Below are positions 12,501 to 25,152 of a stretch of 64,000 bases of DNA, one piece after another (the stretch's first letter is position 1; every line of letters starts with the position of its first letter). Origin of the DNA: Ornithodoros turicata (Eukaryota; Arthropoda; Arachnida; Ixodida; Argasidae); the NCBI RefSeq assembly GCF_037126465.1, contig NC_088203.1, positions 49,866,489 to 49,930,488 on the forward strand, in the 5' to 3' direction. Position numbers and translations under genes: made by a program. The notes beneath the pieces were generated by a model. It saw nothing but the letters and a program-made list of their open reading frames with translations, was not told where the DNA came from and searched no databases.

Positions 12501-14170
12501 TAATTTGAGCCCATTCATGTTAAATGCGCCGTCGTTGCGCTTAGGCACTCTACGTTTCATTCTTGAGCTTTTGACTCACAAGGCTATGAGTAATTTACCC
12601 CTTTGGGTGGGTGCAAAGAAGCTCGACCATGTGCGTTCCCATCGCTTCCTTGGTGTGGTCCTCGACTGAAACCTGTGCTGGGCTCGCCACATTAAGCACC
12701 CTGAAACCAAAATGCAGCGATGGCTTCCTGCAACTCAACATCTTTCTGGCTTACGCTGAGGCTGTGATCATCGCTCCCTTCTAGCCGTTCACGTGGCTTT
12801 TGTGAGGGCGACTGTGCTTTACTGTGCGACTGTGCCTTCCAGTCTTGCACACGGTCTCTGCAACATCGTTAAATACCCCTCGGACACTGTTCGTCCGAAG
12901 CCTTCGTCGCTGCCTTGGAGTTCGAAGAATGGCTGAAACACGACAAGTCCTGGCTGAAGCTGGTGAACTTCCGCTGGAGGTCCTCCGTGAGCGGAAAACG
13001 GCTCGACATTTCCTACGTTTGCGTGCGCACATTCCTCGTCACCCGCTCGGCAGGAAAATTCGATACCGTCCTGAAAGTGATTTCCATCGCGTAGCGCAGA
13101 GGACACGCCAGGCGCTCACTGGCTTCATACCTAAGGACGTCACACCGCCGAACGCCCCCTGGTCTCTGCCTGTGCCACCCACCTTCGCACTCTTCTGGAC
13201 CTCCAGGACCACAGAGATCACGTTCCCCCTCAAGTGCTTCGAGCCCATTTTTATGCTGCCGTAGATGCGAAGTTTTCTACCTCTATACATCGATGGCGCA
13301 TCTCGAAATGGCAAGCCCGCGTCGGCATTCGTCATCCCATCTGAAGCCGTAGTTGAAAGACGTCGCCTTTCGCATCAAACCTCATTCACAGCTGCGGAAC
13401 TCTATGCCATACTTTTCTTTCTGCAGCACATCGTTCACTGAATTGGGTCATATTCACTGACTCAACATCTGCGCTGCAAGCAATTGAAAATCTTGGCATC
13501 TGAGGCTCCTCCGCATCATTGGTTATGGATGTGCTAATGGCTTACAAACTACGAAGCAGGGCACAGGCTCGTTCTCCAATGGGTTCCAGCCCATTGCGGT
13601 GTCGAAGGCAATGAACAGGCGGACAGCGCCGCCAAAGCAGCTCTCTCGTCTCGGAGACAGGCGCGCATTGCACTGCTGAAAGATCGTCGGTCCGTACTTC
13701 CACGCCTCGTGACTCCTGTGGCTACCCGCCGACGGACAGCTGACATTCTCCCCACTCCCTGCTGAGCAGAGTTGATCCAGTGCTCGCTTTCCGCATGCCT
13801 GCACATATCTCTCGTCAAGATGCCGCATTAGTTCATCGAATGCGCTTCGATGTGGCCTTCACAGCACAGTGGCGCTACCGCTTGTGACAAGTTGCCTCTC
13901 CCCACGGCAGCCTGTGCGGTACCGTTGAAGGTCTAGAGTACATTCTTGTCCATTGCCCACACTACCAACCTCCCCGAACCGTACTCTCCGGATCCCTCAA
14001 CGAGCTAGACTCCCGCCTCCCTCTCTCACAAATTTGCTTGGTCGCTGGCCACATCCCGCACACCAACGCTCTGCCCTCAAGGCTCTCTTCACCTTTCTGG
14101 ACACCACAGGACTTCGATCCTTATTGTGGTGGGGCTCATTATCTCATTCCCTGCATCACCACCAGCTATG
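12500..14170 (+). pseudogene. Decayed I-clade-like LINE: RT end, RNase H, C-terminus
   Basis: Three plus-strand frames give successive parts of one LINE polyprotein. At 12590-12668 the end of the reverse transcriptase reads KLDHVRSHRFLGVVLD, followed by a stop. At 13270-13500 an RNase H domain appears with YIDGASRNGKPASAF, SFTAAELYAI and VIFTDSTSALQAIE. Near 13560-13640 its end reads LQWVPAHCGVEGN with frameshifts. At 13910-14130 the C-terminal zinc-like segment appears (GTVEGLEYILVHCPHY). RT plus RNase H in a LINE points to the I/Ingi/R1 side of the tree. Multiple stops and indels make it dead. It sits just after the ABC exons, in or beside an intron. Confidence 0.75.
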
Positions 14171-15786
14171 TGGTAGAGGTAAGTGGATGGAATCAAAATC
14201 GCGCAAATAATTCCGAATATCGAATTCGAAGAAAGAGAATATTCAATGATATAATGCAAAATCTGCACTTCAATGGCGTCTTTGGTGTTATTTGCTTGAG
14301 ATAGTGGTTTTCACTAGACCTTACGGCAGCGGCGAAACATGTCATTCTGCCCCATAATAACGGCGCTAAAAAACAGAGAAAGGGACGGAAATGCACATTC
14401 AAGAAAGTTTTACTCGACAAAAGGTTACACAAGCATTAAGAACAGTCAAGTCACCCCACTTCTTTTCTATATAAAATCACACAGAGCGTGCTAACGCAGT
14501 TGTCACCCAACTTGTTAATGAAATAACCTTCCGCGATTTCCTTCTCTTTCTGTTCGGAAAATCAAGACTTGACGTCAGTTTAATCAAGGAAGACATTGCA
14601 GCGACAATCATCGATATTCACGGAAAAAGTACTGTTTCTCTTACGCATGCCACTTTCGCGTAAGTAATAATGGCGGAGCGAAAGTTGAAGACGACTTTGC
14701 ACCTAGATGCAAGAGGATATATACCCACAGAATAAAATTTGAGTAGTTTATGGGAGGATATGTCAATATATCTGTATTTATATTTGCGTTCTCCAACAGT
14801 CTCAGAATTATTTCGTTCCAGGTTATGTACAGTTGTATATAAGTTGACACATAAACTATGTATAACCTTGACCAAACGTGAAGTTACAGCCTCAGTATGA
14901 AATTATGTGCCATATACACTTCCTCTACCAAAGATACGTACAAACTATGGATATTTTTCTAAATCATTATTCATATTTATCAACCAAGTAAGGAATTATT
15001 TCAAATCTGATGAGATATAAAACCATGCGAAATTATTCTTATTACAGCATATCTGACTGTTGTAGTAAAGCTTGAGTTATGTGCAATATGTGTAAATATC
15101 TTGAACGATAGGATATTTGTGTAACTGCCATATGTGTATTTTTCTTTTTGTCATATTGTTATCATTGGGATCAGTGACACACCGCTGGCGTATGATCCCT
15201 TTTATGTTTGTCACCATTTTCAAATTTTATTATTCAACCTGCGAAGTTTGCAATATGTCATGTAAAATGATGTATAAATAAGGAATTTCCTTCCTTCCTT
15301 CCTTCCATATAGCTGGCACTAGGGCAGAACACCCACGATATAAAATGAAAATTATAGGTACTTAAATATGATATGTGTGGCCTATCTAACCTAAAGCCTC
15401 TCATCTCAACAGATGGAATTTGTCATACTTACAATTTGTTGTGACAGCAATCAACCCGTGAAAGACAGGGATATGATAAATTAGGTCCTATATGCTTCCG
15501 CTGTTCCGCTCACTGTACGGACATCAGCTGGGACGTAGCTGTCAGACGAGATCGTACGACTTGTCGTCTGCTCTCGAAAATTCGCGCGCGTGACATCAGA
15601 ACCCTTGCTAACCCCTACCCGCCTTGAGCCCACCTGCCAAGCGAGTAGGAGAGAGTTCCCCTGCAACCCTCGGGTGACAGGGTATCACGTCATCTCCGGT
15701 ACACCCGCTTTCTCGGCCACCCAGGGGTACTCCCGAGTTACACGGATTGAATAAAAAAATGCACCCACTGCTGTTCAATAGAATTT
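14171..15786. other. Gap: AT-rich, no gene seen
   Basis: Open frames are short and overlap on both strands, with no recognisable domain. At 15287-15306 there is a TTCC microsatellite of five units. From about 15500 the sequence is more GC-rich but still unassigned. Confidence 0.4.
15287..15306. repeat. (TTCC)n microsatellite
   Basis: Five perfect TTCC units follow ATAAATAAGGAAT. A short tetranucleotide tail after an A-rich stretch could mark the 3' end of a retroposed sequence, but no element is recognised upstream. Confidence 0.8.
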
Positions 15787-16201
15787 CTAAGAGCGCGTGC
15801 ACCGCGCCTTTAAAGGTCAATATGTAACACGCCGCGATTGTACAACTCACTTTAAAGCGTAAATGGTAGTTCAAACGATATTGTTCCTATATGCCTCTGG
15901 GATAAGTTGAAAAAATTGCTGAACGCGTGTACAGCGCCATTTTAATCTGCAATATGCAAAATAGTCTTGCACTACTGGCGCCAGTGCGGTAAACAGTAAT
16001 TTAAATTACGTTGCTCCGCTGTGCTTCTGGTAGAAGATGAAACTTCCTAATAGCATGAGCAACGCCCCTTTAAACAGTAGTACGCAATATGGAATGTATG
16101 CACCACTGGCGCCAAAGTGTATGCAGTAATTCAAAGTATACTGCTTTGCTGTGCTTCAGTAAGTGACAGTTCACTAAGTGGCACCTCCCCTTTAAATTGC
16201 A
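15787..16201 (+). repeat. Degenerate ~130-bp tandem repeat, target of the foldback insertion
   Basis: About three diverged copies share the order CCTTTAAA, GCAATATG, CACCACTGGCGCC, AGTAATT and TGTGCTTCTG. The same unit, in the same orientation, resumes at 24988 (CACCACTGGCATCAAAG at about 25018) immediately after the 8.8-kb foldback element. The foldback therefore inserted into this array, which gives a natural before-and-after comparison. Confidence 0.7.
16194..16201 (+). other. Target-site duplication, left copy
   Basis: AAATTGCA stands directly before the left terminus and is repeated at 24988-24995 directly after the right terminus. Eight bases is the duplication size of hAT and P elements (family knowledge). 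Confidence 0.75.
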
Positions 16202-16210
16202 GTAGTATGG

Positions 16211-16383
16211 GATGGACTGTCAAAGTGCACAACGCTCAACTGTCCTGAACACGATTTAATTAGCAATTAGAGCTAATTGGGACCCCCACATTAATCAGCA
16301 CCCTCTAGGGAGTCACCACACTAATTGGGGAGCGTCTAACTCGTGTCCAGACCAGCTGAGCGTTGTGCACTACGACAGTCCAT
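16211..16383. repeat. Terminal 173-bp palindromic module, left
   Basis: The module starts GGACTGTCAAAGTGCACAAC and ends GTTGTGCACTACGACAGTCC, so it is itself an inverted repeat around GCAATTAGAGCTAATTG and TTAATC words. The right end of the large element carries the matching module at 24805-24980. Nested palindromes at both ends could act as transposase-binding sites or could be an older small element captured at the termini. Confidence 0.65.
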
Positions 16384-17435
16384 AAAAAAGACAAAAATAG
16401 ATAGAGATAGAGTGGAGAGAAGGAGTTTAGTTGAAGATCAAACGACGCCATGTTGAAGAAAGCGGTCCCGAACGGCCGCTGACCATCGCCGGGCGACGGA
16501 GCACAGAGGCAGGTTGCAAAGCATCGCAGCTATGATGTCATCATCACATGTCTGGGCAGGTTAGGACAGCTCTGGACATGCGAAATGAAAAACACTCGTA
16601 ATACAGAGGCTGGGAAGCAAGAGTATGCTAACCATCAATAGCAATCAACAAAAAGCATTAGTTACACAAGAAATCATCCCACCACAACAGGAGCGCAGAA
16701 CGATGCGACTGCTCCATCTGACAGCCAGGCAAAGAACCGACTCGTAATGTTTTTTTCTTCTGTATAAAGTCCCGCAGCTGCACCCCCTAGCGGTTGCTTT
16801 CTCAACTAATCTCACGACAAAATTATTAAGAATTACGTCTGCGCTACTCTCATTCCCAAGGCAGAAGAAGATAGAAAATGGCGGGGATGCCCGGGCAACA
16901 GCAACCAGCGCCCGACGTGCACGGGCATGAAAATCGCAAACAAAGCAGGGACAAAGTTGGCCAAAGCATTAGTTACACAACAAATCAGCTCACCACAACA
17001 GGAGCGCAGACCGATGCGACTGCACCAGGCTCCAACAGCTCCCCATAGAGCCCATAGTTTGAGATAATTCACACAACACTGGGCACACGACCAATGAGAG
17101 TGCAACGTTGTAGAAATTATGCAATGCCAGTCGGCCAATCAGGAGCCTTAACTTTGGCTGACCTTTCGACCCGTTCTGGCTACCATCGACTTCTACCGGA
17201 TTTCACGCCTACCGCCGTTACCCGATATTCAAAATAACTGAAGCTTCTTTTGGCTAAAAGAAATATTTATTTGACACAAAGCACTGATTCAAAGATCTGA
17301 TACATGAATGCACTGTGAATACAAAGTCCACTGCGTTGCTGACGCATAAATTCGAACTTGGAACAAAACAAACACAGCTCTCGAAATCCGACGGGGCCCG
17401 CGCTTGTTCTTCACTCTCTGACAGCTCCAACTCAC

Positions 17436-17910
17436 GAAGCATTCCAGTTCCAGAGTTGATAGACTGTTCGTTGGATAATAGTCGTGTCCAGGAACAGCAC
17501 AACACACGTTGAATCACATCGACGCATGAATAAACCAGCGAACACTTCTATAAACTGTTCTGCCGATTGACATCACCGAAACACGGAACACGAGAGGACG
17601 CCTTGCCGGCCGATTTTATGATGAGCATCTTCTTTCGTTGTTTGCAAAGCGGAAAGGGCACTTGTGTGGCACGTAATCATAATCCTGTCTTTGTTGTTAG
17701 GCCTCAAAATCCGACGGCGCCCGAACGCGTTCTTCACGCTCCAACCGCACCAGCCCACGAAGCATTCCAGTTCCGTAGTTGATAGACTGTACGTGGGATA
17801 ATAGTCGTGTCCAGGAACAGCATAACACGCGTAAAATCACAAACTGTTCTGCCGATTGACATCACCGAAACACGGAACACAGGAGGACGGACGGACGCCG
17901 TGCCGACCGA
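17436..17910 (+). repeat. Direct duplication of ~170 bp in left arm
   Basis: The segment CGAAGCATTCCAGTTCC to GAACAC at about 17436-17595 recurs at about 17757-17880. Shared phrases are TTGATAGACTG, GGATAATAGTCGTGTCCAGG and CTGTTCTGCCGATTGACATC. This duplicated part lies in the section of the left arm that has no partner in the right arm. Confidence 0.7.
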
Positions 17911-18660
17911 TGCGAGCTATTTCGAAACTATGCTGAAACTGCTGAAACGGCCGCCGGGACGCTGCACACACATGCGCGCGTACAAAATGCGATTTCAAAA
18001 CGTTGTCGACCAATCGGAGTGCGCACGCAGCCTGGGCCAATGAGCTTGCAACGTTGTAGATTGGCGCAGTGGTACATACTCTACAGCCGCATCCTCGGTT
18101 TCCTGAGGAGGACTGACTGCACCATCCGACAGCCTGACACAAACTGAGCCGCGCGGGGACTGCGGAGCGACCGGTGACAGGTCTGGCACTCCGCGAGATC
18201 CAGCGAGGAAGTGACTGGGGCACCGCGCCGCGGGCGCTACGCATGCGCGCGCTCTTAGCGCCCTCTGCGGCGACCACCTGCGAGAGGCCAAGAGAGATGA
18301 GCATTCCTGCGCCCTCCTCTTGCGTTGCTCATTGGTCGTGACGTCATATCCCATTGTCCCAAGGCTACACCGATTTTATTTTTTTTTCACACGCTTGTTC
18401 GACACAACTTGACAGGGTCAATCTGCAATGAAGCCATGGCATGATGTCATCATGCACCTGCGTGGCTCAAGGACGTGTATGCTCTAGACACCTAGGGACC
18501 TGTTATTTATTGAATCACTATCCCAAGATTATTTCCTTTATTCTTCAATAACGATTGCATAGGAAACTATTGCGAATTCCAAAGAACAAAAAACAAAAGA
18601 ACAAAATATCCTAACACGTAACTCCATCAATGGCTAATAAGAGGACTAGGCACTCAACAA

Positions 18661-19680
18661 CCCAAGTAACACGAAATGTGGCATCAACGTTGGACTGACG
18701 TTGTCTTTTCGACTCTCCAATGTTGGAGTAATGAGGGATTCCAACATTGGAACAGTGTGGGAATGTCGCCTCCTTTAATGTTAAGTCTACATTAGCAAGC
18801 AATGTTTCTTCTGACGTAACAACCACATCCTTACAACGTACGCGACTCGACGCTGGAATCACGACAATATTTTAGGGTTCCAACGTTGGTCCCACGTCTG
18901 CCCTAACATTGTTGCGACATGTGGGCAACATCTGCCCCTATGCTGCTCCCAATTTTGCGCTGACACTGCTCTGACGTTACAGCAACATCTATTCCAACAG
19001 TGTTCCAACGTTAGTGCAATGTATGCCCACACACTCTTCCGATATTATCTGCCCAGCAGTGTTCGGATATTTGAGCAACGTCTGCCACTATATGTTGGTC
19101 CCATGTTGGCACTGACACTGCTCCGACGTTACAGAAACAATGTTCCAACGTTAGTGCAACGTATGCCCACACATTGTTCCAATATTATGTGGCCAGCAGT
19201 GTTCCGACATTTGAGCAAAATTCGCCCCTATGCTGTTCCTACGCCTGTTCTAACGTTGTTCTGGCGTTACACCAACGTCTTCCCCATGGCATTCCGACGT
19301 TGCAACGACATGTCTGCTTGAGCATAGCTAGTGTCGTAGTATGCAGCGTGCAAGCAAATGAAATGTTGTGAATATAATGGTTTATTCACATATGAGGATG
19401 TTCATGCCTTGTGTGTGTTGCCTACTGATGTTCAGGCCTGAAAAAGACAAAAGATACAATTTTTTTCTTGCTCATGTGCAGTCAAATTTAAAAATTTCAA
19501 TGTGGACATCACAGCACTGGTGGAGACATCACAGTGACTTCAATGTTCAATGGTGCCACATGAAAATAAGGGGACTGAAAATGGCAAACATACAAACGCG
19601 GAGGGGACTTCTGTTGATTGATTCATTGATTTGTTTTTTTACGGCTCAAGAAAAACTGAAGCTATGCCATGCTGCGCTGC
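18661..19680 (+). mobile_element. CCCAAGTAACAC repeat, copy A, with internal minisatellite
   Basis: The element begins CCCAAGTAACACGAAATG and carries units rich in AACGTT and TGTTCC words with a period near 144 bases (compare GTTAGTGCAATGTATGCCC near 19010 with its near-twin near 19153). After about 19360 comes a unique part, and then a SINE-like tail. It interrupts the foldback host at ...CACTCAACAA. A second copy in the opposite orientation is at 41750-43046. No coding region is seen. Confidence 0.6.
19614..19680 (-). repeat. SINE-like 3' tail fragment (minus orientation)
   Basis: On the minus strand this reads TTTTTCTTGAGCCGTAAAA, then repeated ATCAATGAATCAATCAAC. That matches the longer fragment at 41750-41865, which also has AGATCCCCAGGTGG. 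Sequences of this type are the 3' tail of an abundant tick tRNA-derived SINE (from memory, not checked). The tRNA-like head is missing. Confidence 0.45.
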
Positions 19681-19689
19681 TAAAAAAAT

Positions 19690-22110
19690 AAGGATAGTCG
19701 CGTTTGCATTGCTATCTGTAGGATAGGACGAGCGTTTTTAATTGAATTGCCTCGCGAACCTGGTGAAGTCTTCATTTTGGACAGGGTATTGGAGTACCCC
19801 ACGCCGGTCCTGTTGTTGTTTGTTTGTTAGTATGTATCTGTCACGTTCGTAGCGCTGTTTTTCCTTTGTCACTCACATGCCACTGAGACATGCCACATCC
19901 ACTGAGCTTTGTTTTCCTTGCAAAAATTCAGACTTTATGGTATTAAGCTGTCCGAGTAGAATTGGCTTTTCCTGCTCGCTTAAGATAAATTGATGTCCTT
20001 TTTCTGTGCTTTCTTCACGCAGGCACAATGCAATTGGTATTTAGCATTATGCAATAATTATCTGATAGCAGAAATGGGTGCCTTTGTCACAGTTTATTAG
20101 CTTGTGCCTCGTTATTTTATTTTTTTCTCTTATCGCTGTGCGAGCAGAAGTGCGTGTAATCGCTTCTCTTTTCTTATTTTCTCTACTTTTACGCAGAAGA
20201 AAGCCTCCTGGTAAAATCTGAATAGTGTTCTATCAGTGGAAGTGGGGTGTGTTGATTTTGTTGGGTGTTCGATATCTTGATGAAGTAAGCAGTGCTAAAT
20301 ATTGCATGTTTTTGAGCAGAAACGCTGGTATCTGAGCACGGACTAGAAATTCCTTTGTTTCTCTGCTCCCTAAGAAAATTTGTACGTCGTTTTCCAAGCC
20401 GACCGCGTTTAGTTTATGCGAAATAAGTTGTGTATGCTCTATGATTTTCTGTCGCAGGCTTAGGCCTTTTCCCCGATGAGCAGTATTTTGTATGCGATGT
20501 CACATGTTTGGACATGTAGTGTTGCCATTTTTACCCTTCGCTAATATCTTCTTGCTCTCATGTTGTGCTAGCCGCGTATCGATAGGCGGTGATTCTCCGA
20601 TTATTCCTGAGCGGTACGACTTAAGCCTTTTCCCTGCTCACTTAAGGCAATTTGTGTATCCCTGTCCTGTGCTTTCTTTGCGCAAGGGCAATGCGACTGT
20701 GTATGTGGCATTATGCAAGAATTATCTGGTGGCAGAAAAGGGTGTCTTTTTCTCAGTTTATTAGCGTGCGCTACGATTTCTTGCAGTTACAGCTTTTGGG
20801 ACACACAAGCATGTAATTTTTCGCGGTTCTTTTCTTCTTTCACTGCTTTTACTCAGAATGTAAATGAGGGGAAAAAGTCAGCATCCAGGTAGAGCAGCAG
20901 AAAGCCGGCAGAGGAGAGTTCATGAGAATGAAATTTGTTTGTTTCTTGTTATATGTTATTGTTGAGTGTCAGTATTCACTTTGCTTGATATGTTGATGGA
21001 GTAAGCTGTATGCAGCTATAAGTATTTGCGGAGAAATGCTGGTATGTGAGCGTGGAGGAGAAATTACAATATACCACCTCTCCTTGTGCATTCCTGAGCT
21101 GATGACTGTGTGTGCGTGCTTTTTTCCTGGTTTGCGACGTCATCATGGCATGTTGGAACTTGTTTAGCAGTGTTGCAATTTTACCCGTCGCTATTATCTT
21201 GTTATCTTGTGTTAGCCGCGTACCGATGCCCGGTGACTCCGCTATTATTCTTCAGCGCTCTGTCTTAAGCCTTTTCCCTTCTCGCTTAAAGGAATTTGTG
21301 TGCCCTTCTCCTGTGCTTTCTTTACGAGGGGACAATGCGGCTGTGTATGTAGCATTATCTGATACCAGACATGAGTGTCTTTTTCTTAGTTTATTATCAT
21401 ATGCTTCAGTTTTTTGAAGTCAAGCACAAGTGGGCGCAATTTTTGCTGCCCTTTCCTCAAATCACGGCTTTTGTGCAGAAGAAAGTCGCATGGTAAAGCT
21501 GAGAAGTGAGTTTCTCTGTTTGTTAGATGTTGTTAGGAGCTCGGTACGTTGAAGAAGTAAGCTGTTATAGGTATCCGTGCAGAAATGCTTGCATCTGAGC
21601 GCAGGATAGGAATTCCTGAAGCACCGCACACTCAGTGTAAATTAATTATTTTGGATGTGAGTCTGCTTCACTGCATGACAAGGCTGATATGGGAAGAGAG
21701 AAAACATTGGAGCGCTTCATTAATAGTGGTCCAACTAATAGGGCAATTATAGTTTCCATAGAAAGTAGAATTTTTGATAGACTCCTAAAATTATAGTTTT
21801 GTAGTAGTAGTTTTTCTAAACTGCAATGCAAGATAGAAAATCATTAATATGGTGGGAATGCCATCATGTTCCCGTAAAGGCGTTCTGTCTTGTGCTTTGT
21901 CGTGCGCGAATGGAACTCTGCCCCCGGCTTTCGCGCCTTTTTGCTCGCAGGTGTAGCCTCAGACAATGAGTATACGAGCATAGAAAGGGTCATGTATTAC
22001 GTAAGCCTGGTGATGATGTTGAGTGGTCATACTTATTATTTTGAAAGACAAGTGGTAGTTTACTGGTGTTGTGACTCTAATGACCATGATGAGCCTTTGG
22101 GGTGAAAATC
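19690..22110 (+). repeat. Second copy of the 1.8-5.6-kb foldback sequence
   Basis: About 19690-20480 is the reverse complement of about 3230-4030, and about 20480-22110 matches the plus-strand arm at 4150-5640 in order. It sits inside the 8.8-kb foldback element. Copies are diverged by many substitutions and small indels, so this is an old family rather than a recent duplication. No protein is recognised. Confidence 0.65.
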
Positions 22111-24804
22111 GCTAATATGCACGGTGCTTTTTTTGTTGAATTTTATTGTAAAAGTGAACGTCATTAAGAATCGGACAAAGGAAATAATCTTGTGATTCAA
22201 TAAATAATAGGAGTCTTTGTCTTTGCCGCTGTCTTCTTCAGACAGGATGTGATGACGTCACGCAGTCTGTAGCAATGCATTGACCGTACACATACATACT
22301 GGAAAAAAGTGTAGCAATAGAAAATGGTGTGTATTGTCTTGGACGGATTTGTGATGAGCACTGTTTTTGAATAAGAGGACTGCGTGTGCTTAGAAATAGT
22401 TTGATTTTGGTTTTCTGCTTTGTTCAAGCGTTTCTCTTTGCTTTTTCCCCCTTGTTGTCTGACAAACATGCGCTGACATGTCCTGACCTGTTCTGTCATG
22501 TTTTCCTTCTACATGTAGTTTTTTTTCTGTTTGACAAGGAACATTCTTGACGATGTCGATAGTGCTGCCTTGAATGGGAGTAGTGCTGTTCTTAATAATT
22601 TTGCGATTCATTTAGTTCAGAGAGTAACCACAAGGGGGACAGGTGCATGGCTTTATCCAGTCGAGGAACAAAGCGACATTATTCAGTTAGCCGCCTGGCT
22701 CTCGGAAGGGATGGACATGTCTCGATTAGCTAGTTGTATGTAGGCGATGAAGGTGTTAGGATATTTTGTTCTTTTGCAAGTCTAATTTAGTAAGACTTTG
22801 GGAATGAAATGCTTAATTCCTACAATCACCTCATGTATGGTGTTTCTCTGCAATAGTTCCCTATGCAATCATTATAGTAGAATAAAGGAAATAATCTTGG
22901 GATAGTGATTCAATAAATAACAGGTCCCCTGTCTAGAGCGTACGCGTCCTTGAGCCTCGCAGCTGCATGATGACGTTATACCCCGACACTATTGTTTGAG
23001 GTGGACATTGTCCAGAGGAGCATTAGTGGGAAAAAACAGTGTAGCCCTGAGACAATAGGATGACGTCACGACCAATGAGCACGGCCTGCGGGGGGCGCAA
23101 GGATTCACTTCTTTCTTGGACACTGGTGGGTGTGGAGACGTTAATTCTGTTCCTAGCAATTGCGTTGGCCTCAGTGGAAAAGCGTAGCTTCGGTGGGGTT
23201 CCGTCTGCCTCTGATGGGGTGCGGGGATGTGTGGTTCATCACTGGTGAATGGTGTGCGACGATTGTGGTGATGATTTTGTGACGAACGGATTTGCAATAA
23301 GGGAATGCAGTGAACGTGAAAATTATGGTGAGTGTCTTTTTCACTCTGTTCAAGTGTCTCTGTGTTTGTTTTCCTCTGTTACCCAGTAGTCGTGCGATTT
23401 GTCCTGACGTGTCCTGACATGCCCCGACATGCATGCTTTCCTTTGTTGACGCTTTGTATTTTTTTCTTTTTTGACAAGGAACATCTTGTCTTGACGATGT
23501 CGATAGTGCTGCCCTGAACGGGAATAGTGCTAGAGCAATTCTTAATAATTTTGCGATTAAATTAGTTCAGAAATCAACCGCAAGAGGGACACATGCATGA
23601 CTTTATAGAGGAGAAAAAGCATTAAGATTCAGTTCCGTGCCTGGCTGTCAGATGGAGTAGACGCATCGTTCTCGCGTTCCTTGTTACCTGTACTCTGTGT
23701 TGAGTTGTTGAGTGCCTAGTCCTCTTATTAGCCACTATGAAGTTACATGTTAGGATATTTTGTCTTGGGATAGTGATATATTATCTTGGGATAGTGATTC
23801 AATAAATAACAGGTCCCCTGTCTAGAGCGTACACGTCCTTGAGACACGCAGATGCACGATGACGTCATGCCATGGCTTCATTGCAGATTGACCTTGTCAA
23901 GTTGTGTCGACTGAGCGTGTGAAAAAAAAATCGGTCTAGCCTTGGGACAATGGGATATGACGTCACGACCAATGAGCAACGCAAGAGGAGGGCGCGGGAA
24001 TGTTCTTTTCTCTTAGCCTCACGCAGGTGGTCGCCGCAGAGGGCGCTAAGAGCGCGCGCATGCGTCCCAGTCACTTCCTCGCTGGATCTCGCGGAGCGCC
24101 AGACGTGTGCTCGGTCGCTCTGCAGTCCCCGCGCGGCTCAGTTGGTGTCAGGCTGTCGGATGGAGCAGTCGCATCGGTCTGCGCGCTCCTGTTGTGGTGA
24201 GCTGATTACTTGTGTAACTAATGCTTTCGCCAACTTTGTTCCTGCTTTGTTTGCGATTTTCATGCCCGTGCACGTCGGGCGCTGGTTGCTGTTGTCCGGG
24301 CATCCCCGCCATTTTCTACCTTTTCTGCCTTGGGAACGAGAGTACCCCAGGCGTGATTCTTAATAACTTTGTCGTGACATTAGTTGAGAAAGTAACCGCT
24401 TGGGGTGCAGCTGCGGGACTTTATACAGAGGAAAAAACCATTACGAGTCAGTTCGCCGCCTGGCTGTCGGATGGAGCAGTCGCATGGTTCTGCGCTCCTG
24501 TTGTGGTGGGATGATTTGTTGTGTAACTAATTCTTTTTGTTGATTGCTATTGATGGTTAGCATGCTCTTCCTTTCCCAGCCTCTGTATTACGAGTGTTTT
24601 TCTCTTCGCATGTCCAGAGCTGTCCTAACCTGCGCAGACATGTCATGATGACATCATAGCTGCGATGCTTTGCAACCTGCCTCTGTGCTCCGTCGCCCGG
24701 CGATGGTCAGCGGCCGTTCGGGACCGCTTTCTTCAACATGGCGTCATTTGATCTTCGACTAAACTCCTTCTCTTCACTCTGTCACTATCTATTTTTTCTT
24801 TTTT

Positions 24805-24980
24805 ATGGACTCTCGTAGTGCACAACGCTCAGCTGGCCTGGACACGAGTTAGACGCTCCCCAATTAGTGTGGTGACTCCCTGGAGGGTACTGATTAATGT
24901 GGGGGGTCACAATTAGCTCTAATTGCTAATTAAATCGTGTTCAGAACAATTGAGCGTTGTGCACTATGAGAGTCCATCCC
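24805..24980. repeat. Terminal palindromic module, right
   Basis: This is the reverse-complement partner of 16211-16383. It begins ATGGACTCTCGTAGTGCACA and ends TGAGAGTCCAT. It lies just inside the right terminus of the 8.8-kb element. Confidence 0.65.
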
Positions 24981-24987
24981 ATACTAC

Positions 24988-24995
24988 AAATTGCA
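24988..24995 (+). other. Target-site duplication, right copy
   Basis: AAATTGCA is identical to 16194-16201 and directly abuts the right terminus of the foldback element. Confidence 0.75.
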
Positions 24996-25152
24996 GCGTG
25001 CAATATGCTGTGGTTGCACCACTGGCATCAAAGTGGGGAACAGTAATGCAAATTACACCGGTCCAGTGTGCTTCTGGTGGAAGTTGGTGCAGTGCCTTTA
25101 AATTGCATTATGCCGGTGGTTGTAACACCGACACCACAGCGATAAACAGCAT

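Larger units (their letters stand above)
16202..24987. mobile_element. 8.8-kb foldback DNA element with 8-bp TSD
   Basis: The two termini are perfect inverted repeats GTAGTATGGGATGGACT (16202-16218 and 24971-24987). They extend inward as long imperfect arms. Positions 16202-17045 pair with about 24170-24987, and 18040-18565 pair with about 23775-24180. An extra 1 kb lies in the left arm. Each end also holds a small palindrome of its own. The interior contains a CCCAAGTAACAC repeat (18661-19680) and copies of the 1.8-7.5-kb repeat family. I find no transposase, so it is non-autonomous. The 8-bp duplication suggests a hAT- or P-type enzyme, while kilobase-long arms recall foldback or Mutator-like elements; the superfamily is open. 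Confidence 0.75.
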
